From: Salinimonas chungwhensis DSM 16280
Lineage (GTDB): Bacteria > Pseudomonadota > Gammaproteobacteria > Enterobacterales > Alteromonadaceae
DNA: 64,000 nucleotides
Reading direction: 5' to 3'
Assembly (NCBI RefSeq): GCF_000378185.1
Contig: NZ_KB899388.1
Coordinates: forward strand, 43,335 to 107,334
A program made the position numbers and the translations under genes. Positions 1-8,066 of this stretch are shown one piece after another; positions within the stretch are counted from its first letter, which is position 1, and the number at the start of each line of letters is the position of its first letter. The notes under the pieces were generated by a model, which had not been told where the DNA came from, searched no databases, and was given only the letters and a program-made list of their open reading frames with translations.

Positions 1-2
1 AT

Positions 3-962
3 CGCGGCGGCTGGCTTAACCGCGAGACTGCCTATGAATTTGCCCGCTACACAGAGGTTGTGACAAAGGCCTTCGGCGATCGGGTGTATTCTTACGCAAC
101 CCTCAACGAGCCATTTTGCAGTGCATACTTGGGCTACGAAATCGGGGTGCACGCGCCCGGCAAAGCCGAGCGTGCTTACGGGAAAAAAGCAATTCATCAT
201 CTGTTACTGGCCCATGGGCTGGCCATGCCCGTTATAAGGCGTCTGGCCCCCTCAGCACAGGCTGGAATTGTATTAAATTTCACCCCCTACTATCCTGCCA
301 GCGCAGCAGACGCCGATGCAGCTGCAACGGCGCTGGCTCATGCACATCACACTGACTGGTATATTCAGCCATTGCTAACTGCGCAATACCCGGCGCTTCT
401 TGACGACCTGCCAGAGATTGAACGGCCGGACATTCTACCCGGTGATATGCAAATTATCAGTGCTGCTAATGATTATCTGGGGGTGAATTACTATACCCGG
501 GCCCGGGTCTGTTATGACCAGACACATGGTTTTCGCCGGTTAGAGGCGCCGAGCAACAGCCCCACATCAGCAATGGGATGGGAAGTGTTTCCGCAGGGTC
601 TGACAGATTTGCTAATACGGCTGCATGAAGACTATGTGTTACCACCGGTACTGATTACCGAAAACGGCATGGCTTGTGATGATACATTGATTGATGGCAA
701 AGTAGCTGACTACCAGCGCATTGCTTATTTGCAAGCGCATATGGATGCGGTAAATAATGCAGCAGTAGCCGGCGTGAATATTACGGGCTATTTTGTATGG
801 AGCCTGCTGGATAATTTTGAATGGGCACTGGGCTACACAAAGCGGTTCGGCATTGTGTATGTCGACTACGACTCCCAACAACGTTTCTTAAAACAAAGTG
901 CAATTGCATTACAGGCAATGCTTGCCGAGCGATGTATTTACACAGCGGTACAGGAAGAATAA
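3..962 (+). CDS. Beta-glucosidase, glycoside hydrolase family 1 (5' part outside window)
   Basis: The reading frame is open from the left edge, so the N-terminal part of the enzyme lies outside the window. The visible 319 codons carry GH1 signatures: a GGWLNR stretch, the acid/base glutamate in ATLNEP, and the nucleophile glutamate in LITENG. A late SLLDNFEWALGY segment is the family's aglycone and sugar binding motif. GH1 enzymes hydrolyse beta-linked glucosides such as cellobiose. No secretion signal can be judged here. A GPH sugar transporter and a LacI regulator follow on the same strand with short gaps, which suggests a beta-glucoside uptake and use operon. Exact substrate is inference. 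Confidence 0.95.
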   Translation, partial: RGGWLNRETAYEFARYTEVVTKAFGDRVYSYATLNEPFCSAYLGYEIGVHAPGKAERAYGKKAIHHLLLAHGLAMPVIRRLAPSAQAGIVLNFTPYYPASAADADAAATALAHAHHTDWYIQPLLTAQYPALLDDLPEIERPDILPGDMQIISAANDYLGVNYYTRARVCYDQTHGFRRLEAPSNSPTSAMGWEVFPQGLTDLLIRLHEDYVLPPVLITENGMACDDTLIDGKVADYQRIAYLQAHMDAVNNAAVAGVNITGYFVWSLLDNFEWALGYTKRFGIVYVDYDSQQRFLKQSAIALQAMLAERCIYTAVQEE

Positions 963-978
963 CGGCGGTATGTCTTAA

Positions 979-2346
979 ATGGTAAGTGCGCGCGAAAAAA
1001 TCGCATACGGACTGGGTGACACTGCCAGCAATTTTATTTTTCAGTCTGTCATGCTGTTTTTAACGTTTTACTACACCGATGTGGTGGGCATTCCCGCAGC
1101 AGCGGTAGGTACCATGTTTCTGGTCATTCGTATCATGGACGCGGTAACCGATCCGTTAATGGGCTCTTTGGCGGATACCACGCGCACTAAGTGGGGCGCT
1201 TACCGGCCTTACCTGGCCTGGCTGGCGCTGCCATTTGCGCTTACCAGCGTACTGGCGTTTACCTCCCCCTCTACCTTCACTGCCAGCGGTAAACTCATTT
1301 ACGCATATATTACTTATGCCTTACTGATGCTGACATACACGGCTATCAATATTCCCTACTCCGCGCTTGGAGGCGTAATGAGCGCCCAGGCCAGCGAGCG
1401 TATCTCCATTCAGGCTTACCGGTTTGTATTTGCGATGATCGGGGGGCTGATTGTAACTGCATTTATGCTGCCCCTGGTAGATTTATTAGGTCAGGGGGAT
1501 ACCGCACGGGGTTATCAGCTTACCATGCTGGTTATGGGCACAGTTGGTATGGTGCTGTTTCTGGTGTGCTTTGCAGGTACTCGAGAACGGGTTAAGCCGG
1601 CCGAATCGAACATGCCTTCCATAACCCGACAAATGCGTATTCTGTGGTGTAATGACCAGTGCCGGATTTTATGTACAGTCGCAATGCTGGTCGTCACAGG
1701 GGTAGCGCTGCGTAACACGATGGCTATTTATTATGTGAAGTATTCCCTGGGATTGCCTGAACTGGTCACGCCGTTTATTACCGCGGGCATGCTTGGCAGT
1801 ATTGTTGGTTGCGCACTGGCTATAAAATGCAGCCAGAAAATAGGTAAAGTCAGGTTATATATCTGGCTGCAAATAACCAGTGCCCTGATTTGTCTGTCTA
1901 ATTTCTTTATTCCGTTGGATGCTCCCTACCAGGCTATTGCGCTGCAATTTATCTGGGGGCTTGTTTTTCAAATGTCGACACCATTGCTCTGGGCTAAAAT
2001 TGCCGACGTAGTGGATTACGGTGAGTATAAAACAGGGGTACGAATGACAGGCGTAACCTATTCAACGGTAGTATTTTTTATAAAAGTAGGGTTAGCTACC
2101 GGCGGTGCGCTGGCGGGTTGGTTATTAGCGTTGTACAACTATCAGCCGGGGATCGCCCATCCTGAGGTAGCAAATGGCATCCTGGTTTCATTCTGCCTCG
2201 GTCCGGCCCTGGCTTCCTTTGCGGTGGCCTATCTGATGCGAGGCTACGCGCTGGATAATGCTCGTTTAGATCAAATTCAGCAGGCACTGGCATCCAGTAC
2301 CCACTCTCCCTACCCCGAACACCCGGTTACTGCAAACCGCGAATAA
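979..2346 (+). CDS. Sugar:cation symporter, GPH family (MFS superfamily)
   Basis: A 455-residue polytopic membrane protein with about twelve hydrophobic segments. The N-terminus (KIAYGLGDTASNF) is the classic start of glycoside-pentoside-hexuronide:cation symporters such as MelB and XynP. An MDAVTDPLMGSLADTT loop holds the conserved acidic residues of that family. It begins 16 bases after the GH1 stop, so the two are probably co-transcribed. It likely imports the glucoside cleaved by the upstream enzyme together with a cation. The sugar and the cation cannot be read from sequence. Confidence 0.92.
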   Translation: MVSAREKIAYGLGDTASNFIFQSVMLFLTFYYTDVVGIPAAAVGTMFLVIRIMDAVTDPLMGSLADTTRTKWGAYRPYLAWLALPFALTSVLAFTSPSTFTASGKLIYAYITYALLMLTYTAINIPYSALGGVMSAQASERISIQAYRFVFAMIGGLIVTAFMLPLVDLLGQGDTARGYQLTMLVMGTVGMVLFLVCFAGTRERVKPAESNMPSITRQMRILWCNDQCRILCTVAMLVVTGVALRNTMAIYYVKYSLGLPELVTPFITAGMLGSIVGCALAIKCSQKIGKVRLYIWLQITSALICLSNFFIPLDAPYQAIALQFIWGLVFQMSTPLLWAKIADVVDYGEYKTGVRMTGVTYSTVVFFIKVGLATGGALAGWLLALYNYQPGIAHPEVANGILVSFCLGPALASFAVAYLMRGYALDNARLDQIQQALASSTHSPYPEHPVTANRE

Positions 2347-2364
2347 CATGCTGGACAGGACATT

Positions 2365-3366
2365 ATGGTTACAATAAAACAGGTAAGTGAAAAAGCAGGT
2401 GTTTCATCAGCAACAGTATCAAGGGTCATCAATAACACTGACACCGTTAAGGAAAAAACGCGTCAGCTCGTTCTCAGCGCAATGGAGGAGCTGGGCTATC
2501 GGCATAATGTCATAGCAGCTTCACTGGCTTCCAATAAAACCAATACCATCGGCTATGTGGTGCCGGAACTTCACGGTTCTTTTTTTGGCGCCATGGTTGC
2601 AGGTTCAGAGCATGTGTTGCGCAAAGCAAACAAGCATATGTTTGTGGTGGCCGGGCACAGTGACGATAAACTGGAAAGAGCCGAAATTGATGCGCTGCTA
2701 AGTCGGCGTTGCGATGCGTTGATTTTACATGTGGAAGCAGTCAGTGATGACTACCTTATTCAGCTGGCGCGACAAAAAGTCCCTCTGGTAATTGTTAACC
2801 GTTATATTGAGGAGATCGGTGAAAAATGTATCAGCCTGAATAACACCCTGGGTGGTTATCTGGCTACCCGGCATCTTATCGATCAGGGTCATGCCGCGAT
2901 AGCCTATGCTGCCGGCGCGCTATTTAAGGCCGATGGTATTAACCGTCTCAACGGACATAAGCAGGCATTAGAAGAAGCGCACATTCCACTGGATGAAAAT
3001 TTAATAGTGGAAGGTAACTTTCAGGCCCAATCAGGTGAAGCATGTGTGGCCGAATTAGCCAGACGCCAGGCTCACTATACAGCGATTGCCTGCGGTAACG
3101 ATGAGATGGCCACCGGCGCGATTAACGCACTCAGAGAGCAGGGCCGTAATGTACCTGAAGATGTATCAGTGATTGGTTTTGATAACATCGACTATGCCAG
3201 CTATTTAACACCGAAACTGACCACGATTGATTACCCGGTGCGTGAGATTGGTGAAATGGCTGCACGCTGGATCCTGAATCAGGCGTACGGTGATAAACAC
3301 CAGTCTTTAACACATATTCTTTCACCTGAGCTTATTGTTAGAGGCACAACCCGCCCCCACGCCTGA
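2365..3366 (+). CDS. LacI-family transcriptional regulator
   Basis: A 333-residue LacI/GalR repressor. Residues 1-55 form the helix-turn-helix and hinge (VTIKQVSEKAGVSSATVSRVIN). The rest is a periplasmic-binding-protein-like sugar sensor domain with the typical VIGFDNIDYASYLTPKLTTI stretch. An AGGA ribosome site lies just before the ATG. It is the third gene of the GH1-transporter cluster and most likely represses that operon until the sugar binds. A LacI-type half-symmetric site lies downstream at 3491-3502, but the operon's own promoter is outside the window. Confidence 0.95.
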   Translation: MVTIKQVSEKAGVSSATVSRVINNTDTVKEKTRQLVLSAMEELGYRHNVIAASLASNKTNTIGYVVPELHGSFFGAMVAGSEHVLRKANKHMFVVAGHSDDKLERAEIDALLSRRCDALILHVEAVSDDYLIQLARQKVPLVIVNRYIEEIGEKCISLNNTLGGYLATRHLIDQGHAAIAYAAGALFKADGINRLNGHKQALEEAHIPLDENLIVEGNFQAQSGEACVAELARRQAHYTAIACGNDEMATGAINALREQGRNVPEDVSVIGFDNIDYASYLTPKLTTIDYPVREIGEMAARWILNQAYGDKHQSLTHILSPELIVRGTTRPHA

Positions 3367-3720
3367 CGCGCGCAGAATCGTTGCGTACAAATTTCATCTG
3401 TTTATTAAAAAGCCAGTAAAAGCAATTCGCGTCGTTTTCACTGGCCTTGAGCAGAAAACTGTGGCAAAACATTATGTTAAAGTCGTAAATTGAAGCGCTT
3501 TACTATTGGATCTCGAAGTCGTTTTCTTGCAAAAAAGGTTTACTTGGAAATGCGGTGATCCATGACACCGTAGCGCACTATCAAAACATATAGGATTTTG
3601 TTTTCCAGCAGGTTAAAAGTCAGAGGCTTAACTACTTATCCCCGACGAATTCCCTGTGGCTAGCGGCGCAACAGACAGACTTTGCGTCTTAATCGACAAA
3701 CTGAAAATAAGGACTACACA
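3367..3720. other. Gene-free interval after the LacI regulator
   Basis: About 350 bases without a convincing gene. It holds a candidate LacI-type operator (3491-3502). It also holds an imperfect stem formed by GCCAGT near 3410 and ACTGGC near 3440 with a long loop and no T run. The promoter of the PepSY-lipoprotein/cytochrome b561 pair presumably lies in the right part. Confidence 0.6.
3491..3502. promoter_or_regulatory. Candidate LacI-family operator
   Basis: The 12-mer TGAAGCGCTTTA centres on the perfect palindrome AAGCGCTT, the core common to many LacI/GalR operators. It sits 125 bases past the LacI gene and about 220 bases ahead of the lipoprotein gene. The position is odd for controlling either, and one 8-base palindrome can arise by chance. 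Confidence 0.3.
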
Positions 3721-3996
3721 ATGAAAAAATTATGTTCATTAGCACTCATTGGTGCAGCAGTGACGCTTGGTGGATGTGGCGTAAGCTCTGATCCGCAATG
3801 CACCACACAGGCAAAAGAGACCTGGATGGATGAGAACGAATTCCAGAACCAGTTGAAAAATGAAGGCTACACCATCGATAAGTTTGAAGTAACCGACGGC
3901 CAGTGTTACGAGATATATGGCAAAGATTCCAACGGCCAGAATGTTGAAATCTACTTTAACCCGGTTAATGGTGAAGTGGTTAAAGAGGAAAATTAA
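3721..3996 (+). CDS. Small PepSY-domain lipoprotein
   Basis: A 91-residue protein. The chosen ATG begins MKKLCSLALIGAAV and is preceded by an AAGGA site; an upstream in-frame start would place extra charged residues before the signal. The signal peptide ends in a lipobox (LGGC), so the mature protein is a lipoprotein of about 70 residues. The remainder looks like a single PepSY repeat (EGYTIDKFEVTDGQCYEIYG, then a VNGEVV ending). PepSY domains occur as protease inhibitors and in membrane electron-transfer proteins. The next gene, a cytochrome b561, starts 2 bases after the stop, which favours a shared redox role (inference). Confidence 0.85.
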   Translation: MKKLCSLALIGAAVTLGGCGVSSDPQCTTQAKETWMDENEFQNQLKNEGYTIDKFEVTDGQCYEIYGKDSNGQNVEIYFNPVNGEVVKEEN

Positions 3997-3998
3997 TT

Positions 3999-4529
3999 GT
4001 GTCTGAGCAAAGAGTCTATGTCTGGGGCTGGTTAGTACGTGTAGTTCATTGGTTACTCGTCATACTCTTTGCGTTAAATTACTTTGTGCTATCACCGGGC
4101 GGCGACAATCATCAGTGGATCGGTTATGCCGCGTTATCCTGTGTGGTTGTTCGTTGTTGGTATGGGTTTATCAGCAACGGCTACGCCCGGTTTTCAATTT
4201 CTGCTTTACGCAAAACTGAATTCAAAAAGCATTTTGCGCATTTGAAACAGCGACATATCCCTGCCAAAACAGGCCACAACCCGCTGGGCTGGATGATGGT
4301 CTATGCGGTATTCACAGCGTTCGTAGTGTTGGCCACCACCGGTTTTCTACTCAAAGAAACAGATTACTTTTTCGGCAGCAGTGAGCTGGAGTGGATACAT
4401 GCTGTTACCGCCGACGTTTTATTTGTGATGGTGTGCATTCATATAGCGGCTGTGCTTATCACCAGCATTGTAGGAAAACGGAACCTTATCTACGCCATGG
4501 TCACCGGATACAGGGAGAAGAATCGTTAA
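3999..4529 (+). CDS. Cytochrome b561-type membrane protein
   Basis: A 176-residue membrane protein starting with GTG two bases after the PepSY lipoprotein stop. It has four hydrophobic segments with histidines placed as in di-heme b561 and Ni/Fe-hydrogenase b subunits: VRVVHWLL in the first helix, GHNPLGWMM, and LEWIHAV plus VCIHIAAV in the last helices. Such proteins pass electrons between quinol and periplasmic partners. No hydrogenase or c-type cytochrome gene is near. The likely partner is the PepSY lipoprotein, but the electron acceptor is unknown. Confidence 0.88.
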   Translation: MSEQRVYVWGWLVRVVHWLLVILFALNYFVLSPGGDNHQWIGYAALSCVVVRCWYGFISNGYARFSISALRKTEFKKHFAHLKQRHIPAKTGHNPLGWMMVYAVFTAFVVLATTGFLLKETDYFFGSSELEWIHAVTADVLFVMVCIHIAAVLITSIVGKRNLIYAMVTGYREKNR

Positions 4530-4626
4530 GCATGTTGTGTTTGGTCATATCTGGATACATTTATGATTAGTACTTCCCCGGGATGATGGCTATAGTAAAA
4601 AATTCTACGTCACTCAGGCAGATTCC

Positions 4627-5172
4627 ATGAGATATATAAACCAACTGCTGTGTTTTCTGATTGCGCTGACCATTGCCACTGTAGCGACAGCACACGGCGA
4701 TCACGATAGCCATCAAGATATGCAGGTAGCGGATACGCTGGATACGCTGGAAAACTATCGCACTGATAGCGATGATATGATGAGCTCAGGTCTCCCTTCC
4801 GAACAACAGTTCAGACTATTAAAAGACAAGGGCGTACGCACGGTTATCGATCTTATTCCCGGTGACAGAAGTGATGAGCAAGCGCTGGTGTCAACGCTGG
4901 GAATGACTTATCACAATGTACCCGTAGACTGGCAAAACCCTACGATAAACGATTTTTCTGCGTATGTTGAATCTATGGATTCTGCACGTTCGCAGCCAGG
5001 TATTGTGTTAACCCACTGCCGCAAAAACTGGCGGGGTGCCGTATTTACTTACCTTTATCAGGTCACGCAACAAGATGTTCCTGATGAAACTGCCAGAAAA
5101 GCGCTGGTACAAACCTGGCAGCCCAATGAAACTTGGCAAGCTTTTATCAACGATGTGAAAGCGGCCTACTGA
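4627..5172 (+). CDS. Secreted protein tyrosine phosphatase-like protein
   Basis: A 181-residue protein with a signal peptide (residues 1-22, cleaved near TATA-HG). A His/Asp-rich segment follows (HGDHDSHQD), perhaps metal binding. The body resembles the DUF442/TIGR01244 phosphatase-like family: it has SGLPSEQQFRLLKDKGVRTV and a catalytic-type loop HCRKNWRG, with Cys five positions before Arg. The Cys and Arg are retained, so activity is possible, but the glycine-rich middle of a normal P-loop is replaced by KNW. It is separated by about 100 bases from the b561 gene, and its substrate is unknown. Confidence 0.78.
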   Translation: MRYINQLLCFLIALTIATVATAHGDHDSHQDMQVADTLDTLENYRTDSDDMMSSGLPSEQQFRLLKDKGVRTVIDLIPGDRSDEQALVSTLGMTYHNVPVDWQNPTINDFSAYVESMDSARSQPGIVLTHCRKNWRGAVFTYLYQVTQQDVPDETARKALVQTWQPNETWQAFINDVKAAY

Positions 5173-5180
5173 GCATCATG

Positions 5181-5209
5181 CTGCCCGCGCGAAACGATCC
5201 GCCGGGCAG
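5181..5209. terminator. Hairpin between convergent genes, weak terminator candidate
   Basis: CTGCCCG and CGGGCAG can pair over a 15-base loop between the phosphatase-like gene and the convergent amylase gene. There is no T run on either side, so termination here is uncertain. Confidence 0.35.
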
Positions 5210-5235
5210 TGCCTGAAAAAGAAAAACTAATACTA

Positions 5236-6669
5236 TTATTCCATCAGCCACATTCTCGCGCTGCGTCCCGGCAGGTAAAAATTGTGCCACTGGCTTGATA
5301 TATATTGTACATCGGATGACAGAGTATCCTGATAGTTTCGATACCACCATAATCCTTCAGCAGAGGTGTCTACCCACACATCCTGCCCCGTATCACATTT
5401 ATTAATACCGACAACCCCGACATGTTCGCGCTTAAACAGCAAAAAGCAGTCATTGTAATTAATCACCTCCATGCTACGGCCCTGCGTCTCATTGTGAAAT
5501 GAGATCATGCCTTCTATATCATCGCGCTTGTACAGATCCTGCCAGCGACCATCACCGCTCTCGTTATGGTCAGAATATAACAGCGGAGACCCACCGTCGC
5601 GGCCCAATACGTAAGCATTGGCCAGCGCCTCATCAGCAGCATCTAATAACTGATACCGGAACCCGTCATTCAACGGTATATCATGGGTCACACTAAAGGT
5701 AACGGCCTGATCACCGGGTAGCGCCTGCCCATAGGCACCTGGATCCACAAGCGCTGTCATAGAACCACCAAATCCAAAAGCATTTCTTATCTGTGCAAAG
5801 AGTGGAAAGTCATAGGCATCATGGCCGGTCTGGCTGATATAGGGGGCCAGGAATTTATCATATTCAGCACTTCCTGCGCCGCCAGTGGTAATGATTTCGC
5901 CAAACACATGTGTGCCTTGCTTAATATTCTCATCAAATACCTGATTAATATGATAATTGGTCATATGTTTGGCGGCATCAACACGAAAGCCGGTAACACC
6001 AAAATCTTTCAGCGCTTGGAGATACTGTTTCTGTTTCTCGACGACCCAATTGTTAGGGTCAAGGTCTGGCAGACCCGGGTCCGGCGCCGCGCCGCATAAA
6101 CGGTTATACTGCACATCCCCGACGTTGGAATAGTCACTGATACATTGTGGTCCCTGCGGATCGTAGGTGCCATGAAAATCATTACCGCTGAACAACCCAT
6201 TTCGTACATCGCCAAATAAAGTGATGCGGTCATAATAAGATTGACGGGAAGCATACTCATCCAGCACCGCCACGCCGGGGTAATTCAAGTCACTGCGTTG
6301 CGAGGCTTCGTTAGCCATATGGTTAAACACAATGTCGGCGTAGGTCTCTACCCCCTGTGCTTCCAGCGCAGCAACCATTGCTTTAAAGTCGTCAGTATCG
6401 CCCAGCGGATTGTCTATAACACGATAATCCTGTGGCTGATAACGAGCCCACCATTGACTGCCAGTGGACTTATAGGCGGGCGATACCAACACCTTTTTGT
6501 ATCCTAATGCAGCGATTTCCTCTGCTTTTTCGGCAACGTCGTCATACTGCCAGTTGAACGCATGCAATATGACATCTGCCTGAGCCTGAGAAACCAGCAT
6601 AACCCCTGTCAGAGCAGCCCCGGTTAATGAGCGACGAAATATGCCCTGGGATAATGACCTGTTTTGCAT
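5236..6669 (-). CDS. Secreted alpha-amylase, GH13 family
   Basis: A 477-residue enzyme with a signal peptide ending near AQA-DV (about residue 31). GH13 regions are visible: DIVFNHMANE (region I), GFRVDAAKHM with nucleophile Asp near 231 (II), FGEIIT with acid/base Glu near 258 (III), and VTHD with transition-state Asp near 330 (IV). It hydrolyses internal alpha-1,4 bonds of starch or glycogen outside the cytoplasm. The ATG has an AGAGG site. It is monocistronic as far as can be seen. With the GH1 cluster upstream it marks a polysaccharide-using lifestyle. The C-terminal ~90 residues resemble the usual beta-sandwich domain C. Confidence 0.95.
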   Translation of the reverse strand: MQNRSLSQGIFRRSLTGAALTGVMLVSQAQADVILHAFNWQYDDVAEKAEEIAALGYKKVLVSPAYKSTGSQWWARYQPQDYRVIDNPLGDTDDFKAMVAALEAQGVETYADIVFNHMANEASQRSDLNYPGVAVLDEYASRQSYYDRITLFGDVRNGLFSGNDFHGTYDPQGPQCISDYSNVGDVQYNRLCGAAPDPGLPDLDPNNWVVEKQKQYLQALKDFGVTGFRVDAAKHMTNYHINQVFDENIKQGTHVFGEIITTGGAGSAEYDKFLAPYISQTGHDAYDFPLFAQIRNAFGFGGSMTALVDPGAYGQALPGDQAVTFSVTHDIPLNDGFRYQLLDAADEALANAYVLGRDGGSPLLYSDHNESGDGRWQDLYKRDDIEGMISFHNETQGRSMEVINYNDCFLLFKREHVGVVGINKCDTGQDVWVDTSAEGLWWYRNYQDTLSSDVQYISSQWHNFYLPGRSARMWLME

Positions 6670-6770
6670 AATGACCTCTTTTCACGAATGAAACATTATA
6701 TTTACATTTGACTGTCATCTTATAAACATTATGCATACGTATTCATACATGCATCTAGCCGGTTACAAAA

Positions 6771-6792
6771 AAGCCTCGCTGCAGCGAGGCTT
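6771..6792 (-). terminator. Rho-independent terminator of the PRISE reductase gene
   Basis: A perfect 22-base palindrome (arm AAGCCTCGCTG) is flanked on the low-coordinate side by a run of A, which becomes the T run on the minus strand. It lies about 85 bases after the stop of the reductase gene. Confidence 0.85.
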
Positions 6793-6875
6793 AAAAAGTC
6801 CACTCTTTGATTTGACTCTGGTTACACGTGTCATTCTCGTCTATATGACCGTTGACAGCGCGCTACGTTACGCTT

Positions 6876-7937
6876 CTATCCGGGAATTATCTTCTCCACC
6901 CGCAAGCGGTCGAACAAGTCAAAAAAGGCTGCACGGGTTTCGCGAAAGTCACTAAAGCCAAAATCCCGTGATTTGGTGACATCATTGACACATTCCTGCT
7001 CACGGCCGAGATCAGCATCGGTGTGCCACCAGGATGCAAGCTTTTCAACATCCGGCTCAACAAGATTATGCTTTTTGGCAATATCTCGCCATATAGATTG
7101 AGCATCGGTCATCTGCTCGTCGAGCGGTTGCGGCGTCTCTGGGCAGTCCGGCACGTCAAGACCAAAATACTCACCAATTTCTTGCCACATGCGGCGCCAG
7201 CGAAATGAATCGCCATTCACGGTATTAAAAGCCTGATTGGCTGCGCCGGGCGTTGTCGCCGCCCACTCCATCTGCCGGGCTAACAGCAATGCATCGGTCA
7301 TATCGGTAAGCGCATTCCACTGGGTTTGTGAACCCGGAAATATAAATGGCTTGCCGGTAGCCTTACAAATGGAGGCATAGACAGCAATCGTCGTCCCCAT
7401 GTTCATAGCGTTGCCCCGCGCATAACCGATAACGGTGTGGGGCCGATGTACGTTCCAGGAAAAATGATGACGCCTGGCCGCTTCGAACAGGACATCTTCC
7501 AGGGCATAGTAAAAATTGTCGCCAGGCACACGAGGCTCGGATTCGCGAAATGGCGTCTCGATTTTTCCACTTCCGTAGGCATCGAAGGATCCTAGATACT
7601 GTTTGGTGCCTGTCACCAGTGATGCGTGAACTAGCTCATCGGCATTAAGCGCATTGAACAGGTTGTTCATCATTGCGCTGTTAGCCTCAACGTTTGCTTT
7701 CTCGCTGTCACGCTTTATCCATGTGCAGTAAAAAACGTGAGTGACCGACACGTCGGCAAGTGCCTTGTGCGTTTGCTCTTTGTCTAATAAATCAGCGACC
7801 ACAGGGATTACACCGGGTTCTTCAGTACCGCTGCGCGACAAGCCGTATACACTCCACCCGCTTGCAACCAGATATTTGGCAAGATTTCCGCCGGTTAAGC
7901 CGGTAGCGCCAACTACCAGTGCTGTACCTTTTCGCAT
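6876..7937 (-). CDS. PRISE-like SDR family reductase (NAD(P)-dependent)
   Basis: A 353-residue atypical short-chain dehydrogenase. It has an N-terminal Rossmann motif VVGATGLTGGNLAKYL. It has the NFYYALEDVL signature that replaces the usual YxxxK in the progesterone 5-beta-reductase/iridoid synthase-like (PRISE) group. It also has VHRPHTVIGYARG, typical of the same group. PRISE enzymes reduce activated C=C bonds in enones using NAD(P)H; the bacterial substrates are mostly unknown. A GGGAG site precedes the ATG. A LysR regulator is transcribed divergently 129 bases away, a common layout in which the regulator controls the neighbouring reductase. Confidence 0.88.
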   Translation of the reverse strand: MRKGTALVVGATGLTGGNLAKYLVASGWSVYGLSRSGTEEPGVIPVVADLLDKEQTHKALADVSVTHVFYCTWIKRDSEKANVEANSAMMNNLFNALNADELVHASLVTGTKQYLGSFDAYGSGKIETPFRESEPRVPGDNFYYALEDVLFEAARRHHFSWNVHRPHTVIGYARGNAMNMGTTIAVYASICKATGKPFIFPGSQTQWNALTDMTDALLLARQMEWAATTPGAANQAFNTVNGDSFRWRRMWQEIGEYFGLDVPDCPETPQPLDEQMTDAQSIWRDIAKKHNLVEPDVEKLASWWHTDADLGREQECVNDVTKSRDFGFSDFRETRAAFFDLFDRLRVEKIIPG

Positions 7938-8066
7938 ATTATGTCTCCCTCAAAGTTGAAAGTGGCCCAGACCGAGAGACTGGAACCGATAAGCAAAGTG
8001 TAAAGATGCTCGAGAGTTGCTACAATCGTAATTATCACAAATGTTTATTGCACAGAGCGCAACTTA

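Noticed and set aside
3411..3444. Stem GCCAGT/ACTGGC after the LacI gene as a terminator
   Set aside because: The loop is over 20 bases, no T run follows on the plus strand, and no minus-strand gene ends there.
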